Shown here: positions 45,011 to 57,205 of the stretch, piece after piece
How positions within the stretch are numbered: the stretch's first letter is position 1
Layout of the letters: each line of letters begins with the position of its first letter
NCBI GenBank assembly: GCA_036365145.1
Contig: JAEOAD010000040.1
Coordinates: 17,363,501-17,427,500, forward strand
DNA: 64,000 nt
Direction of reading: 5' to 3'
Source of the DNA: Orientallactaga sibirica
Lineage: Eukaryota > Chordata > Mammalia > Rodentia > Dipodidae
Notes under the pieces: model-generated
The model's database searches: none
What the model saw: only the letters and a program-made list of their open reading frames with translations
What the model was told of the DNA's origin: nothing
Program-made: the position numbers and the translations under genes

Positions 45011-45152
45011 TTTAAATAAAAGTAAGTAGTGTTGGTATATGTCTTTCTGGTTAGGAGCTATTTCTCAAAATATCACCCTGGGATAAAGGAGCTCTGTTTT
45101 CCATTAACTATTGTTAGAAGAACACAAAAATAATCATTTAAAAAAAGCTGTA

Positions 45153-45318
45153 AAGGGCTGGAGAAATGGCTTAGCTGTTAAGGTGTTTGCCTATGAAGCC
45201 AAAGGATCCCTGTTCGATTCTCTAGGACCCACGTAAGCCAGATGCACAAGGGGCACATGCATCTGGAGTTTGTTTGCAGTGGCTGGAAGCCCTGGTGTGC
45301 CCATTCTCTGCTTGCAAA

Positions 45319-45361
<43 letters not shown>

Positions 45362-45365
45362 ATTG
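45153..45365 (+). mobile_element. B2-like SINE with long (AATA)n tail
   Basis: Full-length body, tail of about 13 AATA units at 45316-45363. Confidence 0.85.
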
Positions 45366-46270
45366 AAAAAGCGATAAGTTTATCAAAAGTTTCTCTTTTC
45401 TTCTGTTTTTGATCTCCTATATTGAAAGTGTCACCTGTGTGCAGGGACAGGAGGCTTACCCAGAACCTTCTAGACCCTGTGTGTACTGAGTTAGGTTACA
45501 GGTCAGATCTCACAGTTCGAAGAACAAGACAGGCCTTTTTACACATGGTGTGTTCTTGTTGGATGTTTGGTAGGAAAAAATCTCCAGAGGTCAATAACAA
45601 AAGGTGGAGAGGTTGTCATGGTAACTGTGCTATCTCCCTTGACCTCTGTACCAGGGTTCCTGAACCTTCCTGTGCACTGGGAAGGCCTCTGAGGTCTTTG
45701 GGAAACTCCAGCCTCCCACTCATTTCCCCGTTCCTTGACTGAGTGAGCAGGGTTCAGTAAGGCATGCAGCCATCCATAAATGTTTCTTGATAAAGAACTC
45801 GGGTGGAGTGGAATGCATTCCTGCTTAGATTTCTCCACCTGACATCTTTCTCGCTGTCATGTTGCAGGTTTCAAGCCTCGGCTCTATTTCGAAGTCAACT
45901 ATTAACTGGAATTAATGTTCCCGTGCTTCAGGTCTATTAAACAAAGCATAAGGACACATCATTAATAGCCCACTTCAGAAAGATTCATGGCCCCATGCTT
46001 GTAAAGAACTTTGAGCTTTTCTGAGAGTGTTTTATTCACATTCATGAACAATGAGGTGGCTTGCTCTGTGGGGCCAAAGGCATCTGTATTATGACCATTT
46101 TATAGCTGGGAACAGCGAGCCTCAGAGAAGATGAGTTGCTGAGAGTCAGAGGGTAAATTTAGTGTCCATCTTTCTCAAACTTGGTAGAACAAATGGAATG
46201 TGAATTTCTCTTTGTGTGTGTGTGTGTTTGTAAGCACATTTATACTCCTTTAACCAAATGCAACATTATT
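45366..46270. other. Unique DNA with a MIR fragment
   Basis: About 0.9 kb without rodent SINEs. Short open frames at 45422-45838 on both strands are unrecognised. Confidence 0.45.
46060..46165 (+). mobile_element. MIR fragment
   Basis: 'ccattttatagctgggaacag' and 'gagcctcagagaagatgag' match the conserved MIR core. Confidence 0.45.
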
Positions 46271-46282
46271 ATTATTATTATT

Positions 46283-46736
46283 TTGGTTTTTCGTGCCCAG
46301 GCTGACCTGTAATTCACTCTGTATTCTCAGGGTGGCCTTGAACTCACTGTGATCCTCCTACCTCTGCCTCCCGAGTGCTGGAATTAAAGGAATGCGCCAC
46401 CTCGCCCAGCTAAACGCAACAGTTTTGGGGGACATCATACTGTTGTTTGTAAGGAGCAATGTTTGAAAAGTTTGCTAGCTTTTATATTTATTTATTATTT
46501 ATTTATTTACTTACTTAGAAAGAAGCAGAGAGAGAGAAGGGAGAATGTGCACACCAGGGCCTCCAGCCACTGCAAATGAACTCCAGATGCATGCACCACC
46601 TTGTACATCTGGCTTATGTGGGTACTGGGGAATTGAACCTGGGTCCTTAGGCTTTGCAGGCAAGCACCTTAACTGCTAAGCCCTCTCTCCAGCACATTTG
46701 CTAGCTTTCTGTTTTGTTTTCTTTTGTTTTCTTTTT

Positions 46737-46776
<40 letters not shown>

Positions 46777-47165
46777 TCATTTTTTTGGTTTTTCAAGGAA
46801 GGGTCTCACTCTGGTCCAGGCTGACCTGGAATTAACTATGTAGTCTCAGGGTGGCCTTGAACTCACGGCGATCCTCCTACCTCTGCCTCCTGAGTGCTGG
46901 GATTAAAGGCGTGCGCCATCACACCCGGCTCTCTGTTTTCTTTTTTAAAAAAATATTTTATTTTTATTTATTTATTTGAGAGAGAGAAAGAGGCAGAGAG
47001 AAAGAGAGAGAGAGAGAATAGGTGTTCCAGGGCCTCCAGCCACTGCAAACGAACTCCAGATGCACATGCCACCCTGTACATCTGGATTACATTGGTCCTG
47101 GGGAATTGAACTGAGGTCCTTTGGCTTTGCAGGGAAGTGCCTTCACTGCTAAGCCATCTCTAGCC
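46283..47165 (-). repeat. SINE cluster
   Basis: Antisense B1 (46283-46412), antisense B2-like (46485-46696), (TTTC)n (46736-46778), antisense B1 (46786-46930), antisense B2-like (46945-47165) containing the left edge of duplication B. Confidence 0.85.
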
Positions 47166-47166
47166 C

Positions 47167-47204
<38 letters not shown>

Positions 47205-48574
47205 TAATTTTTTTTGTTTTTTGTTTTTTTTGGTTTCACTCTGGTCCAGGCTGACCTGGAATTAACTATGTAGTCTCAGGGTGGCCTTGAACTCTCAGCG
47301 ATCCTCCTACCTCTGCCTCCCGAGTGCTGGGATTAAAGGCATGCGCCACCACGCCCGGCTTAGCCCAGCTTTCTTTTTCTGAGGTAGGGTCTTGCTCCAG
47401 CCCAGGGCTGACCTGGAATTCACTATGTCGTCTCAGGCCACCCTCAGACTCACACTGATCTGTCCACCTCAGTTTCCTCAGTGCTAAGATCAAAGATGTG
47501 CACCATCATCCTATGTGGGTGGGAGGGGAGAGAGAGAATATTAATATGAATGGGCATGTCAGGGCCTCCTGCCACTGCTAATGAACTCCAGACACATGCA
47601 TCACTTGTGCATCTGGCTTTATATGGGCACTGGCCATCAGGTTTTTCAAGCAAGTGCCTTTAACCACTGAGCCATCTGGCTAGCCCACATCCCAGTTTTT
47701 TTTTTTTTTTTTGCTTTTCCGAGGGAGGGTCTCACTCTAGCTCAGGCTGACCTGGAGTTCACTCTGTAGTCTCAGGGTGGCCTCAAACTCTCGGCAATCC
47801 TCCTACCTCTGCCTCCTGAGTGCTGGGATTAAAGGTGTGCGCCACCACGCCCGGCTTCCCAGTTTTTGACTTAAGAAAGAGATGCAGCTATTATTATAAA
47901 TTCTGTGCTAAAGGCATTTACAAGGTGCATAACTTCAGACAAAAATGCTAAGTGAGGACTGGAGAGATGGCCTAGTGGTTAAGGCACTTGCCTGCCAAGC
48001 CCAAGGACTCATGTTTGACTCTCCAGATCCCACATAAGCCAGATGCACACTAGCCAGATGCACAGTTGATGCAAGCACTCAAGGTCACACATGTGCACAA
48101 GAGGGCCCACATGTCTGAAGTTTGATCGCAGTGGCTGAGGCCCTGGCATGTCAATTCTCTCTCTCTCATTCACTCTCTCTTTCTCTCTCTCTCGTATTGA
48201 AAAAAAGGCCAGTTTGTTGGGCTTGTGTCAAAAAAAAAAAAAAAAAAAGCTAAGTGAGCCATAGCTGTTCTCACAAATAATACAGAAATGTCATTTTACC
48301 CATCGTCCAGTGATAGTTTGCAGTGTTGTCATCAGTGGACCTTCACATAGTGGACTTTGGGAGAAGCAAGGTGATCTAGTAGTAATCTAGAAGTCTGAGG
48401 CAAATACTCCTACCCAAATCTTCACTCTGGGAAGATAAATGAGGTGGTGGCCAGGGTATGCTTGGGCACCTCAGAAACGGAGCCAAATTATACAGAAGAA
48501 GTCATTCATCCAAACCCTCTTGATTCCCCAGGGATAAGCGTTCCAAATGTTTGGTGGGATTTACAGGGTGACAG

Positions 48575-48800
48575 GTCTTAATGCTAAGCTCTTTACAAGG
48601 ATCATTACATTTAATCCTTTGTGTAACTCTGGGAACTGAGTGAGATTATCTTCCGCATTTTCTAGAACGAGGAGGTTGAAGTTCAGGAGATCCTCATTGT
48701 GAGCGGCACAGGCAGTGTTCCGATGCAGCCTGAATCCCTGGCTCTCTTCTGTGTTCTGCTGAGCCCTGCTCCCTGGGCTGTGTGCCAGCTCCTCCTGTAA
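48575..48800 (+). mobile_element. MIR (ancient tRNA-derived SINE), copy 1
   Basis: 'aagctctttacaaggatcattacatttaatcc', a split 'attttctagaacgaggaggttgaa' core and a 'gccctgctccctgggctgtg' end follow the MIR consensus. It is repeated at 52460-52690 by duplication B. Confidence 0.6.
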
Positions 48801-48921
48801 ACCCAGGAGCAGATTCAAAGGTCTGCTTCCAATGAAACCGAAGCAGTCAGTTTCTCTGGGCTGCGCCCCAAGCTCTTAAGTCTTCAGAATAATGTTGTCA
48901 AGTGGAAATACCCTGAGTCAC

Positions 48922-49000
48922 AGGACTGGGGATGTGGTTTAGTGGCAGAACTCTCACCTAGCACATGCAAGGTCCTGGGTTCAAATCCCAGCACCACGGG
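48922..49000 (+). mobile_element. ID-type SINE (duplication B copy 1)
   Basis: GACTGGGGATGTGGTTTAGTGGCAGAAC supplies the A box and GGGTTCAAATCCC the B box of a tRNA-Ala-like ID element, followed by an A-rich stretch. Confidence 0.75.
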
Positions 49001-50049
49001 CCTGCAAAAATTTATTGTACCTGAAAAAGGAAAAAGCAAGCCGTTCTTGGTGGCGCACACCTTTGATCCCAACGCTCAGGAGGCAGAGGTAGGGGATTGT
49101 TGTGAGTTTGAGGCCAGCCTGAGACTACATAGTGAATTTCAGGTCATCCTGGGCTAGAATGAGACTGTACCTTGAAATCTCAAAAAAAAAAAAAAAAAGA
49201 AGAAAAAGGAACAAGGAGAGGCAACTGGTGAGATTCATTTCTTAATATATGCTATATAACCAATCCTTAAAACGTATTTTTATGAGTATGGTGGTGGTGG
49301 CGTGCCTTTAATCCCAGCACTTGGGAGGCAGGGGTAGGAAGATCACCATGAGTTTGAGGTCACCCTGAGACTAATTCCAGGTCAGCCTAAGCTAGAGTGA
49401 GACCCTACCTCAGAAAACCAAAAAAAAAAAAAGTAGTTTTATGATATAACCAAAAGGTGATTATTAGTTTATTAGTGAAATACTAGAAACAGGAGCAATG
49501 CAAGGTAATCAGTGCTGTATAAGATAATACAGTACAGCAGTTTTCACAGTCCAGTGGATAAAGTAAAATGCTATTCTCCCAAGCAATAGAGGTGTGACAA
49601 ATGGAAAGGTAGCTTATGCTGACTCAGTTTAAAATTCAGTTTTTTTTTTTTTAAAGTAACTTTAGCTGAGAGTGGTGGGCTCATCCCTTTAATCCTAATA
49701 CTTAGGAAGGTTAGATAGAAGGTTTACCATGAGTTCCAAGTTAGCCTGGGCTACAGAGTGAATTCCAGCTCAGCCTGGGCTAGAGTGAGATGTTGCCTTA
49801 AAATTTCCCCCCAAATTTCTTAAAATTAAAAAAAAAATTAAGGGCTGGAGAGATGGCTTAGCGGTTGAGGTGTTTGCTTGCAAAGCCAAAGGATCCCAGT
49901 TTGATTCTCCAGGACCCACATAAGCCAGATGCACAAAGGGGCTCATGCATCTGGAGTTTGTTTGCAGGGGCTGGAGGCCCTGACACACCCATTCTCTCTC
50001 TCTCTGCCTGTTTTTCTCAAATAAATAAATAAAATATATGTTTTAAAAA

Positions 50050-50630
50050 ATTAAAAATTTAGCTCTTTAGTGGAGAATCCACATTATGTCCAGTGCTGAA
50101 TAGTCATTTATGGTAACTAACCATGTCGAAAACAGTGAGGCTGCATAGCAAAAACTGCTCTTTCTCAAGGCCAGGGACTCCTCGTTCCATTCCTACTACT
50201 GCCCCTGCCCCCTCCCAACCCCCATGGGGTTTTCCCTGTCTGTGCCTGAGGTTACCATGTCCAGTTGTGTGGGTTACACTTTGCAACATTCTGGGCTGCC
50301 AGTTTCATTGTAGACTTATTTCCTGCAACAAGTTTTCAGCAAGCTCTAAGTGAAGTTCTTAAAGGAAGATAGAGCTCTCTCCTACTTCATGCAAGGGCAT
50401 TTTGGAGGAGTGGGTGGGTGGTTATGGTCTCTGTGTTTCTTGCCCAGCATTCTTTGCAGTATTTTCTCCTGGCTCAGCGAGATCCCAGGGCCCTCTGCCA
50501 GTGGCTGAACATCGGGAAGCAGTCCCAGTCACCTCTCCTCCGGGAAGCGTGTGGATGACAGTCACCTTATGGTTGTTTACCTTGGAGCTCTATGCGTCTT
50601 CCTGAGTGCCAAACACATTTCTCCTCCTCC
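50050..50630. other. Unique part of duplication B, copy 1
   Basis: SINE-free; repeated at 53940-54520. No exon recognised. Confidence 0.45.
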
Positions 50631-50872
50631 TCCTCCTCCTTCTTCTTTTTTGAGACAGAGGAGAGTGAGAGAGTGAGAGAGAATTGGTGCACCAGGGCCT
50701 CTAGCCACTGCATTCAAGCTCCAGATGCATGTGTCACCTCACGTGTTTGTACAACCTTGCCCATGCATCACCTTGTGTGTCTGGCTTACGAGGGTTATGG
50801 GGAGTTGAACCTGGGTCCTTAGGGCCATGCAGGCAAGAGCCTTAAACCGCTAAGCCATCTCTCTATCCCCCT

Positions 50873-50930
50873 TTCCTTCCTTCCTTCCTTCCTTCCTTCC
50901 TTCCTTCCTTCCTTCCTTCCTTCCTTCCTT
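50873..50930 (+). repeat. (TTCC)n microsatellite, duplication B copy 1
   Basis: Follows the antisense B2-like SINE 50635-50870; matches 54759-54816. Confidence 0.85.
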
Positions 50931-52459
50931 TCTTTTTTTATTTTTTTATATGCACATGCCACCTGTACATCTGGATTACATTGGTCCTGGGGAATTGAAC
51001 TGAGGTCCTTTGGCTTTGCAGGAAGTGCCTTCACTGCTAAGCCATCTCTAGCCCAGCTTTCTTTTTTTTTTTTTTTTAATTTTTTTTTTTAATTTTAATT
51101 TTTTTTGTTTTTTGTTTTTTTTGGTTTCACTCTGGTCCAGGCTGACCTGGAATTAACTATGTAGTCTCAGGGTGGCCTTGAACTCTCAGCGATCCTCCTA
51201 CCTCTGCCTCCCGAGTGCTGGGATTAAAGGCATGCGCCACCACGCCCGGCTTAGCCCAGCTTTCTTTTTCTGAGGTAGGGTCTTGCTCCAGCCCAGGGCT
51301 GACCTGGAATTCACTATGTCGTCTCAGGCCACCCTCAGACTCACACTGATCTGTCCACCTCAGTTTCCTCAGTGCTAAGATCAAAGATGTGCACCATCAT
51401 CCTATGTGGGTGGGAGGAGAGAGAGAATATTAATATGAATGGGCATGTCAGGGCCCCCTGCCACTGCTAATGAACTCCAGACACATGCATCACTTGTGCA
51501 TCTGGCTTTATATGGGCACTGGCCATCAGGTTTTTCAAGCAAGTGCCTTTAACCACTGAGCCATCTGGCTAGCCCACATCCCAGTTTTTTTTTTTTTTTG
51601 CTTTTCCGAGGAGGGTCTCACTCTAGCTCAGGCTGACCTGGAGTTCACTCTGTAGTCTCAGGGTGGCCTCAAACTCTCGGCAATCCTCCTACCTCTGCCT
51701 CCTGAGTGCTGGGATTAAAGGTGTGCGCCACCACGCCCGGCTTCCCAGTTTTTGACTTAAGAAAGAGATGCAGCTATTATTATAAATTCTGTGCTAAAGG
51801 CATTTACAAGGTGCATAACTTCAGACAAAAATGCTAAGTGAGGACTGGAGAGATGGCCTAGTGGTTAAGGCACTTGCCTGCCAAGCCCAAGGACTCATGT
51901 TTGACTCTCCAGATCCCACATAAGCCAGATGCACACTAGCCAGATGCACAGTTGATGCAAGCACTCAAGGTCACACATGTGCACAAGAGGGCCCACATGT
52001 CTGAAGTTTGATCGCAGTGGCTGAGGCCCTGGCATGTCAATTCTCTCTCTCATTCACTCTCTCTTTCTCTCTCTCTCTCGTATTGAAAAAAAAAGGCCAG
52101 TTTGTTGGGCTTGTGTCAAAAAAAAAAAAAAAAGCTAAGTGAGCCATAGCTGTTCTCACAAATAATACAGAAATGTCATTTTACCCATCGTCCAGTGATA
52201 GTTTGCAGTGTTGTCATCAGTGGACCTTCACATAGTGGACTTTGGGAGAAGCAAGGTGATCTAGTAGTAATCTAGAAGTCTGAGGCAAATACTCCTACCC
52301 AAATCTTCACTCTGGGAAGATAAATGAGGTGGTGGCCAGGGTATGCTTGGGCACCTCAGAAACGGAGCCAAATTATACAGAAGAAGTCATTCATCCAAAC
52401 CCTCTTGATTCCCCAGGGATAAGCGTTCCAAATGTTTGGTGGGATTTACAGGGTGACAG

Positions 52460-52690
52460 GTCTTAATGCTAAGCTCTTTACAAGGATCATTACATTTAAT
52501 CCTTTGTGTAACTCTGGGAACTGAGTGAGATTATCTTCCGCATTTTCTAGAACGAGGAGGTTGAAGTTCAGGGAGATCCTCATTGTGAGCGGCACAGGCA
52601 GTGTTCCGATGCAGCCTGAATCCCTGGCTCTCTTCTGTGTTCTGCTGAGCCCTGCTCCCTGGGCTGTGTGCCAGCTCCTCCTGTAAACCC
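52460..52690 (+). mobile_element. MIR, copy 2
   Basis: Duplicate of 48575-48800; differs by an extra G in 'ttcaggGagatcc'. Confidence 0.6.
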
Positions 52691-52807
52691 AGGAGCAGAT
52701 TCAAAGGTCTGCTTCCAATGAAACCGAAGCAGTCAGTTTCTCTGGGCTGCGCCCCAAGCTCTTAAGTCTTCAGAATAATGTTGTCAAGTGGAAATACCCT
52801 GAGTCAC

Positions 52808-52886
52808 AGGACTGGGGATGTGGTTTAGTGGCAGAACTCTCACCTAGCACATGCAAGGTCCTGGGTTCAAATCCCAGCACCACGGG
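52808..52886 (+). mobile_element. ID-type SINE (duplication B copy 2)
   Basis: Same element as at 48922-49000, carried along by the duplication. Confidence 0.75.
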
Positions 52887-54758
52887 CCTGCAAAAATTTA
52901 TTGTACCTGAAAAAGGAAAAAGCAAGCCGTTCTTGGTGGCGCACACCTTTGATCCCAACGCTCAGGAGGCAGAGGTAGGGGATTGTTGTGAGTTTGAGGC
53001 CAGCCTGAGACTACATAGTGAATTTCAGGTCATCCTGGGCTAGAATGAGACTGTACCTTGAAATCTCCCCCCCCCCCAAAAAAAAAGAAGAAAAAGGAAC
53101 AAGGAGAGGCAACTGGTGAGATTCATTTCTTAATATATGCTATATAACCAATCCTTAAAACGTATTTTTATGAGCCGGGTATGGTGGCGCGTGCCTTTAA
53201 TCCCAGCACTTGGGAGGCAGGGGTAGGAAGATCACCATGAGTTTGAGGTCACCCTGAGACTAATTCCAGGTCAGCCTAAGCTAGAGTGAGACCCTACCTC
53301 AGAAAACCAAAAAAAAAAAAAGTAGTTTTATGATATAACCAAAAGGTGATTATTAGTTTATTAGTGAAATACTAGAAACAGGAGCAATGCAAGGTAATCA
53401 GTGCTGTATAAGATAATACAGTACAGCAGTTTTCACAGTCCAGTGGATAAAGTAAAATGCTATTCTCCCAAGCAATAGAGGTGTGACAAATGGAAAGGTA
53501 GCTTATGCTGACTCAGTTTAAAATTCAGTTTTTTTTTTTTTTTTTTTAAAGTAACTTTTAGCTGAGAGTGGTGGGCTCATCCCTTTAATCCTAATACTTA
53601 GGAAGGTTAGATAGAAGGTTTACCATGAGTTCCAAGTTAGCCTGGGCTACAGAGTGAATTCCAGCTCAGCCTGGGCTAGAGTGAGATGTTGCCTTAAAAT
53701 TTCCCCCCAAATTTCTTAAAATTAAAAAAAAAATTAAGGGCTGAGAGATGGCTTAGCGGTTGAGGTGTTTGCTTGCAAAGCCAAAGGATCCCAGTTTGAT
53801 TCTCCAGGACCCACATAAGCCAGATGCACAAAGGGGCTCATGCATCTGAGTTTGTTTGCAGGGGCTGGAGGCCCTGACACACCCATCTCTCTCTCTCTGC
53901 CTGTTTTTCTCAAATAAATAAATAAAATATATGTTTTAAAAAATTAAAAATTTAGCTCTTTAGTGGAGAATCCACATTATGTCCAGTGCTGAATAGTCAT
54001 TTATGGTAACTAACCATGTCGAAAACAGTGAGGCTGCATAGCAAAACTGCTCTTTCTCAAGGCCAGGGACTCCTCGTTCCATTCCTACTACTGCCCCTGC
54101 CCCTCCCAACCCCATGGGGTTTTCCCTGTCTGTGCCTGAGGTTACCATGTCCAGTTGTGTGGGTTACACTTTGCAACATTCTGGGCTGCCAGTTTCATTG
54201 TAGACTTATTTCCTGCAACAAGTTTTCAGCAAGCTCTAAGTGAAGTTCTTAAAGGAAGATAGAGCTCTCTCCTACTTCATGCAAGGGCATTTTGGAGGAG
54301 TGGGTGGGTGGTTATGGTCTCTGTGTTTCTTGCCCAGCATTCTTTGCAGTATTTTCTCCTGGCTCAGCGAGATCCCAGGGCCCTCTGCCAGTGGCTGAAC
54401 ATCGGGAAGCAGTCCCAGTCACCTCTCCTCCGGGAAGCGTGTGGATGACAGTCACTCCTTATGGTTGTTTACCTTGGAGCTCTATGCGTCTTCCTGAGTG
54501 CCAAACACATTTCTCCTCCTCCTCCTTCTTCTTTTTTTGAGACAGAGGGAGAGTGAGAGAGTGAGAGAGAATTGGTGCACCAGGGCCTCTAGCCACTGCA
54601 TTCAAGCTCCAGATGCATGTGTCACCTCACGTGTTTGTACAACCTTGCCCATGCATCACCTTGTGTGTCTGGCTTACGAGGGTTATGGGGAGTTGAACCT
54701 GGGTCCTTAGGCTTCGCAGGCAAGAGCCTTAAACCGCTAAGCCATCTCTCTATCCCCC

Positions 54759-54816
54759 CTTCCTTCCTTCCTTCCTTCCTTCCTTCCTTCCTTCCTTCCT
54801 TCCTTCCTTCCTTCCT
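54759..54816 (+). repeat. (TTCC)n microsatellite, duplication B copy 2
   Basis: Matches 50873-50930. Confidence 0.85.
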
Positions 54817-54837
54817 TTCTTTTTTTATTTTTTTTAT

Positions 54838-55006
54838 TTTTCAAGGTAGGGTATCACTCTAACCCAGGCTGACCTGGAACTCATATGTAGTCTCAGGATG
54901 GCTTTGAACTCATGGCAATCCTCCTACCTCTGCCTCCCAAGTGCTGGGATTAAAGGTGTGAGCCACCATACCAAGCTTTCTCCAGCCCTTTAAAAAATAT
55001 TTATTT

Positions 55007-55046
<40 letters not shown>

Positions 55047-55290
55047 TTTTTTTTTCTTTCTTTCTTTCTTTCTTTCAGAGAAAGAGTCAGAGAGGGAGGG
55101 AGGGAGGGAGGGAGGGAAGGAGGGAGAGAGAGAAAGAGAGAATGGGTGCCCCAGGGTCTCTATCCACTGTAAACTAACTCTAGATACATGTACCACCTTG
55201 TGCATCTGGCTTACATGGGTACTGGTGAATCAAACCTGGGTCTTTAGGCTTTGCAGGCAAATGCCTAACTGCTAAGCCATCTCTCCAGTC
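54838..55290 (-). repeat. Antisense B1, (TTTC)n, antisense B2-like
   Basis: B1 54838-54976; B2-like 55076-55290 with a (GGGA)n stretch near its tail. Confidence 0.85.
55003..55075 (+). repeat. (TTTC)n microsatellite
   Basis: TTTC units with a T-run in the middle, at the tail side of the antisense B2-like SINE 55076-55290. Confidence 0.85.
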
Positions 55291-55504
55291 AAATGCATTT
55301 CTCGGCTGGAATTGTTATCTGGCTTTAATGCCAGGTTCCTGGATTGTGTCCTGAGTTGACCTAGTCATCCGTGACCCAGGACTGACTGCTCCACATGCTG
55401 ATGTCATTGAGTCCCTGCTCCCTCTTCATGTGGTACAGAAGGCCTTCCTGTGACGCTCATTGTCGTTATCGCTCCTAACAGCAGTGACATTTCTCCATCA
55501 CTCG

Positions 55505-55900
55505 GTCAGCCACTGTGCTGAGCTAATTATGTGCTTTATTTATTATTATGATGATGATTTTTTTTTCGAGGCAGGGTCTCACTCTAGCCCAGGCTGACCT
55601 GGAATTCACCGTGTATTCTCAGGGGCCCTTGAACTCACGGCGATTCTTCTATCTCTGCCTCCCGAGTGCTGGGATTAAAGGCGTGCGTCACCACGCCCTG
55701 CTGTATGCTTTATTTAATGTCATCCTCACAAACATCTCCCAGGAGGCAGGCACTATTGTCTCCATTTTATGGGAAGGAGATTGAGGCGTTAAGAAATGAA
55801 GTAATTTACTTCATGAAGCCATACAGCTAGGGAGAGAGTCAAAGGTGACCAGTAAAAGCAGTGCCCTGTCTGACTTCAAAGCTCTTCCGTGCTGTGAGAA
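55505..55900 (+). mobile_element. MIR split by an antisense B1
   Basis: MIR 5' part at 55505-55542 ('ccactgtgctgagctaattatg') and 3' part at 55717-55900 ('ccattttatgggaaggagattgagg', 'catacagctaggg') are separated by an antisense B1. An 11-bp target duplication TGCTTTATTTA lies at 55532-55542 and 55706-55716. Confidence 0.65.
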
Positions 55901-56009
55901 CTGGGCCTGGGTTGTTCCTTTTGGCATCTGGGACCTTATGGACAAGTGCTTAGAATGGACTAGAGCCATAGCAGATTTATGACTTGTTGGCCCAGGCTTC
56001 TTTTCTTTT

Positions 56010-56218
56010 TAAAATTTTATTTATTTATTTGCAAGCAGAGCTAGAGATAGAAGAGATACAGACAGAGAATGGGCACGCCAGTGCCTCCAGCCACTGCAAT
56101 CGAACTCCAGATGCATTTTCCCCTTGTGTATCTGGCTTACGTGGGTCCTGGGGAATCAAACCTGGGTCCTTTGGCTTCGCAGGCAAACGCCTTAGCCACG
56201 GAGCCATCTCTCCAGCCC
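56010..56218 (-). mobile_element. B2-like SINE, antisense
   Basis: Intact head (AGCCATCTCTCCAGCCC) and B box; tail toward 56010. Confidence 0.85.
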
Positions 56219-56289
56219 AGGCTTCTTTTCTTTATGGAACTACTCTCTTGAGTTTCGTGGCTTGGATGAAGTGAACCCTAGGTAGTCTG

Positions 56290-56675
56290 TTCAGTCTGAG
56301 TCCCTCCACCTGGCCATGTGATTGGCTTGGGGGATAGCATGTGATTCAGGCTGGCGTTCAAGATCCTTTTTCTCCGGCTTTTAGGAAGGGAGGTTTTCTT
56401 TGATTGCTGGGTGATGCAACCCAGAGCTCCCGATGTCCTCCTTCCCTCTTCCGTGGAGGAAGTGCTGGAAACCTCCTCCTAGGAGAGAATGGCTTGGTCA
56501 CTGAAGGAGAAATAGCTGAGCTGTGGAGAGAGTGGGGACACCCCAGACACCAGCCTTTGAAGCTCAGGGCTCAGCTGTGCCGACGCATTCTGGAGCTTTT
56601 CACTTAGCCATGTTCCTTGCTGTTTGTTTAAATCTAGTTTCTTGCACTTGACAAATAATCTTGCCTAATGCAGAG
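56290..56675 (+). mobile_element. Old interspersed repeat, family not named
   Basis: Blocks near the 3' end ('ttttcacttagccatgttcc', 'gtttaaatctagtttcttgc') resemble a common mammalian LTR-like repeat end. Weakly conserved; could also be unique sequence. Confidence 0.3.
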
Positions 56676-56694
56676 AATGGATTTTTTTGTTTTG

Positions 56695-57205
56695 TTTTGT
56701 TTTTCGAGGTAGGGTCTCACTCTGGCTCAGGCTGACCTGGAATTCACTATGTAGTCTCAGGGTGGCCTTGAACTCTCGGCGATCCTCCCACCTCTGCCTC
56801 CCGAGTGCTGGGATTAAAGGCGTGTGCTACCACGCCGGGCTAAGAATGGATATTTTTGCCTTGGATTCACCATTGGCTCAGAGTTGACCTTCTAGGGCCT
56901 TGCTGCCCACTGGTGCCTGGAGGCCTTTGACCCCGCAGGCTGTATCTCATTAGCCTTTTTTTTTCTTCCCCTCCTCCCTTCCTTCCTTCCCTCCCTCTTT
57001 TCTTCCTTCCTTTCTTTTTGTTTTTAAATATTTATCTTTACTTATTTATTAGAGAGAGAGAGAGAATGGGTGCACCAGGGCCTCTAGCCACTGCAAGCGA
57101 ACTCCATATGCATACGCCACCATGTGCTTTGGCTTATGTGGGACCTGGAGAATTAAACCTGGGTCCTTAGGCTTCGCCTTAACTGCTAAGCCATCTCTCC
57201 AGCCC
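56695..57205 (-). repeat. Antisense B1 and B2-like around unique DNA
   Basis: Antisense B1 (56695-56842), unique (56843-57020), antisense B2-like with part of its head region missing (57025-57205). Confidence 0.85.

Larger units (their letters stand above)
47060..50949 (+). repeat. Tandem duplication B, copy 1 (about 3.9 kb)
   Basis: Starts inside an antisense B2-like SINE (ATGCACATGCC) and ends in the T-rich tail after a (TTCC)n tract. Contents: antisense B1s 47219-47358, 47370-47500 and 47712-47856; antisense B2-like 47515-47685; B2-like 47955-48200; MIR 48575-48800; ID 48922-49000; B1s 49035-49190, 49280-49425 and 49660-49800; B2-like 49841-50045; unique 50050-50630; antisense B2-like long subtype 50635-50870. 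Confidence 0.93.
50950..54837 (+). repeat. Tandem duplication B, copy 2 (about 3.9 kb)
   Basis: Follows copy 1 directly, same order and orientation, nearly identical; most differences I can see are one- or two-base changes in homopolymer or short tandem runs. One clear exception is a B1 start near 53174, intact here and garbled at 49286. The copy ends in the T-rich tail at about 54837, where an unrelated antisense B1 begins. Confidence 0.93.
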
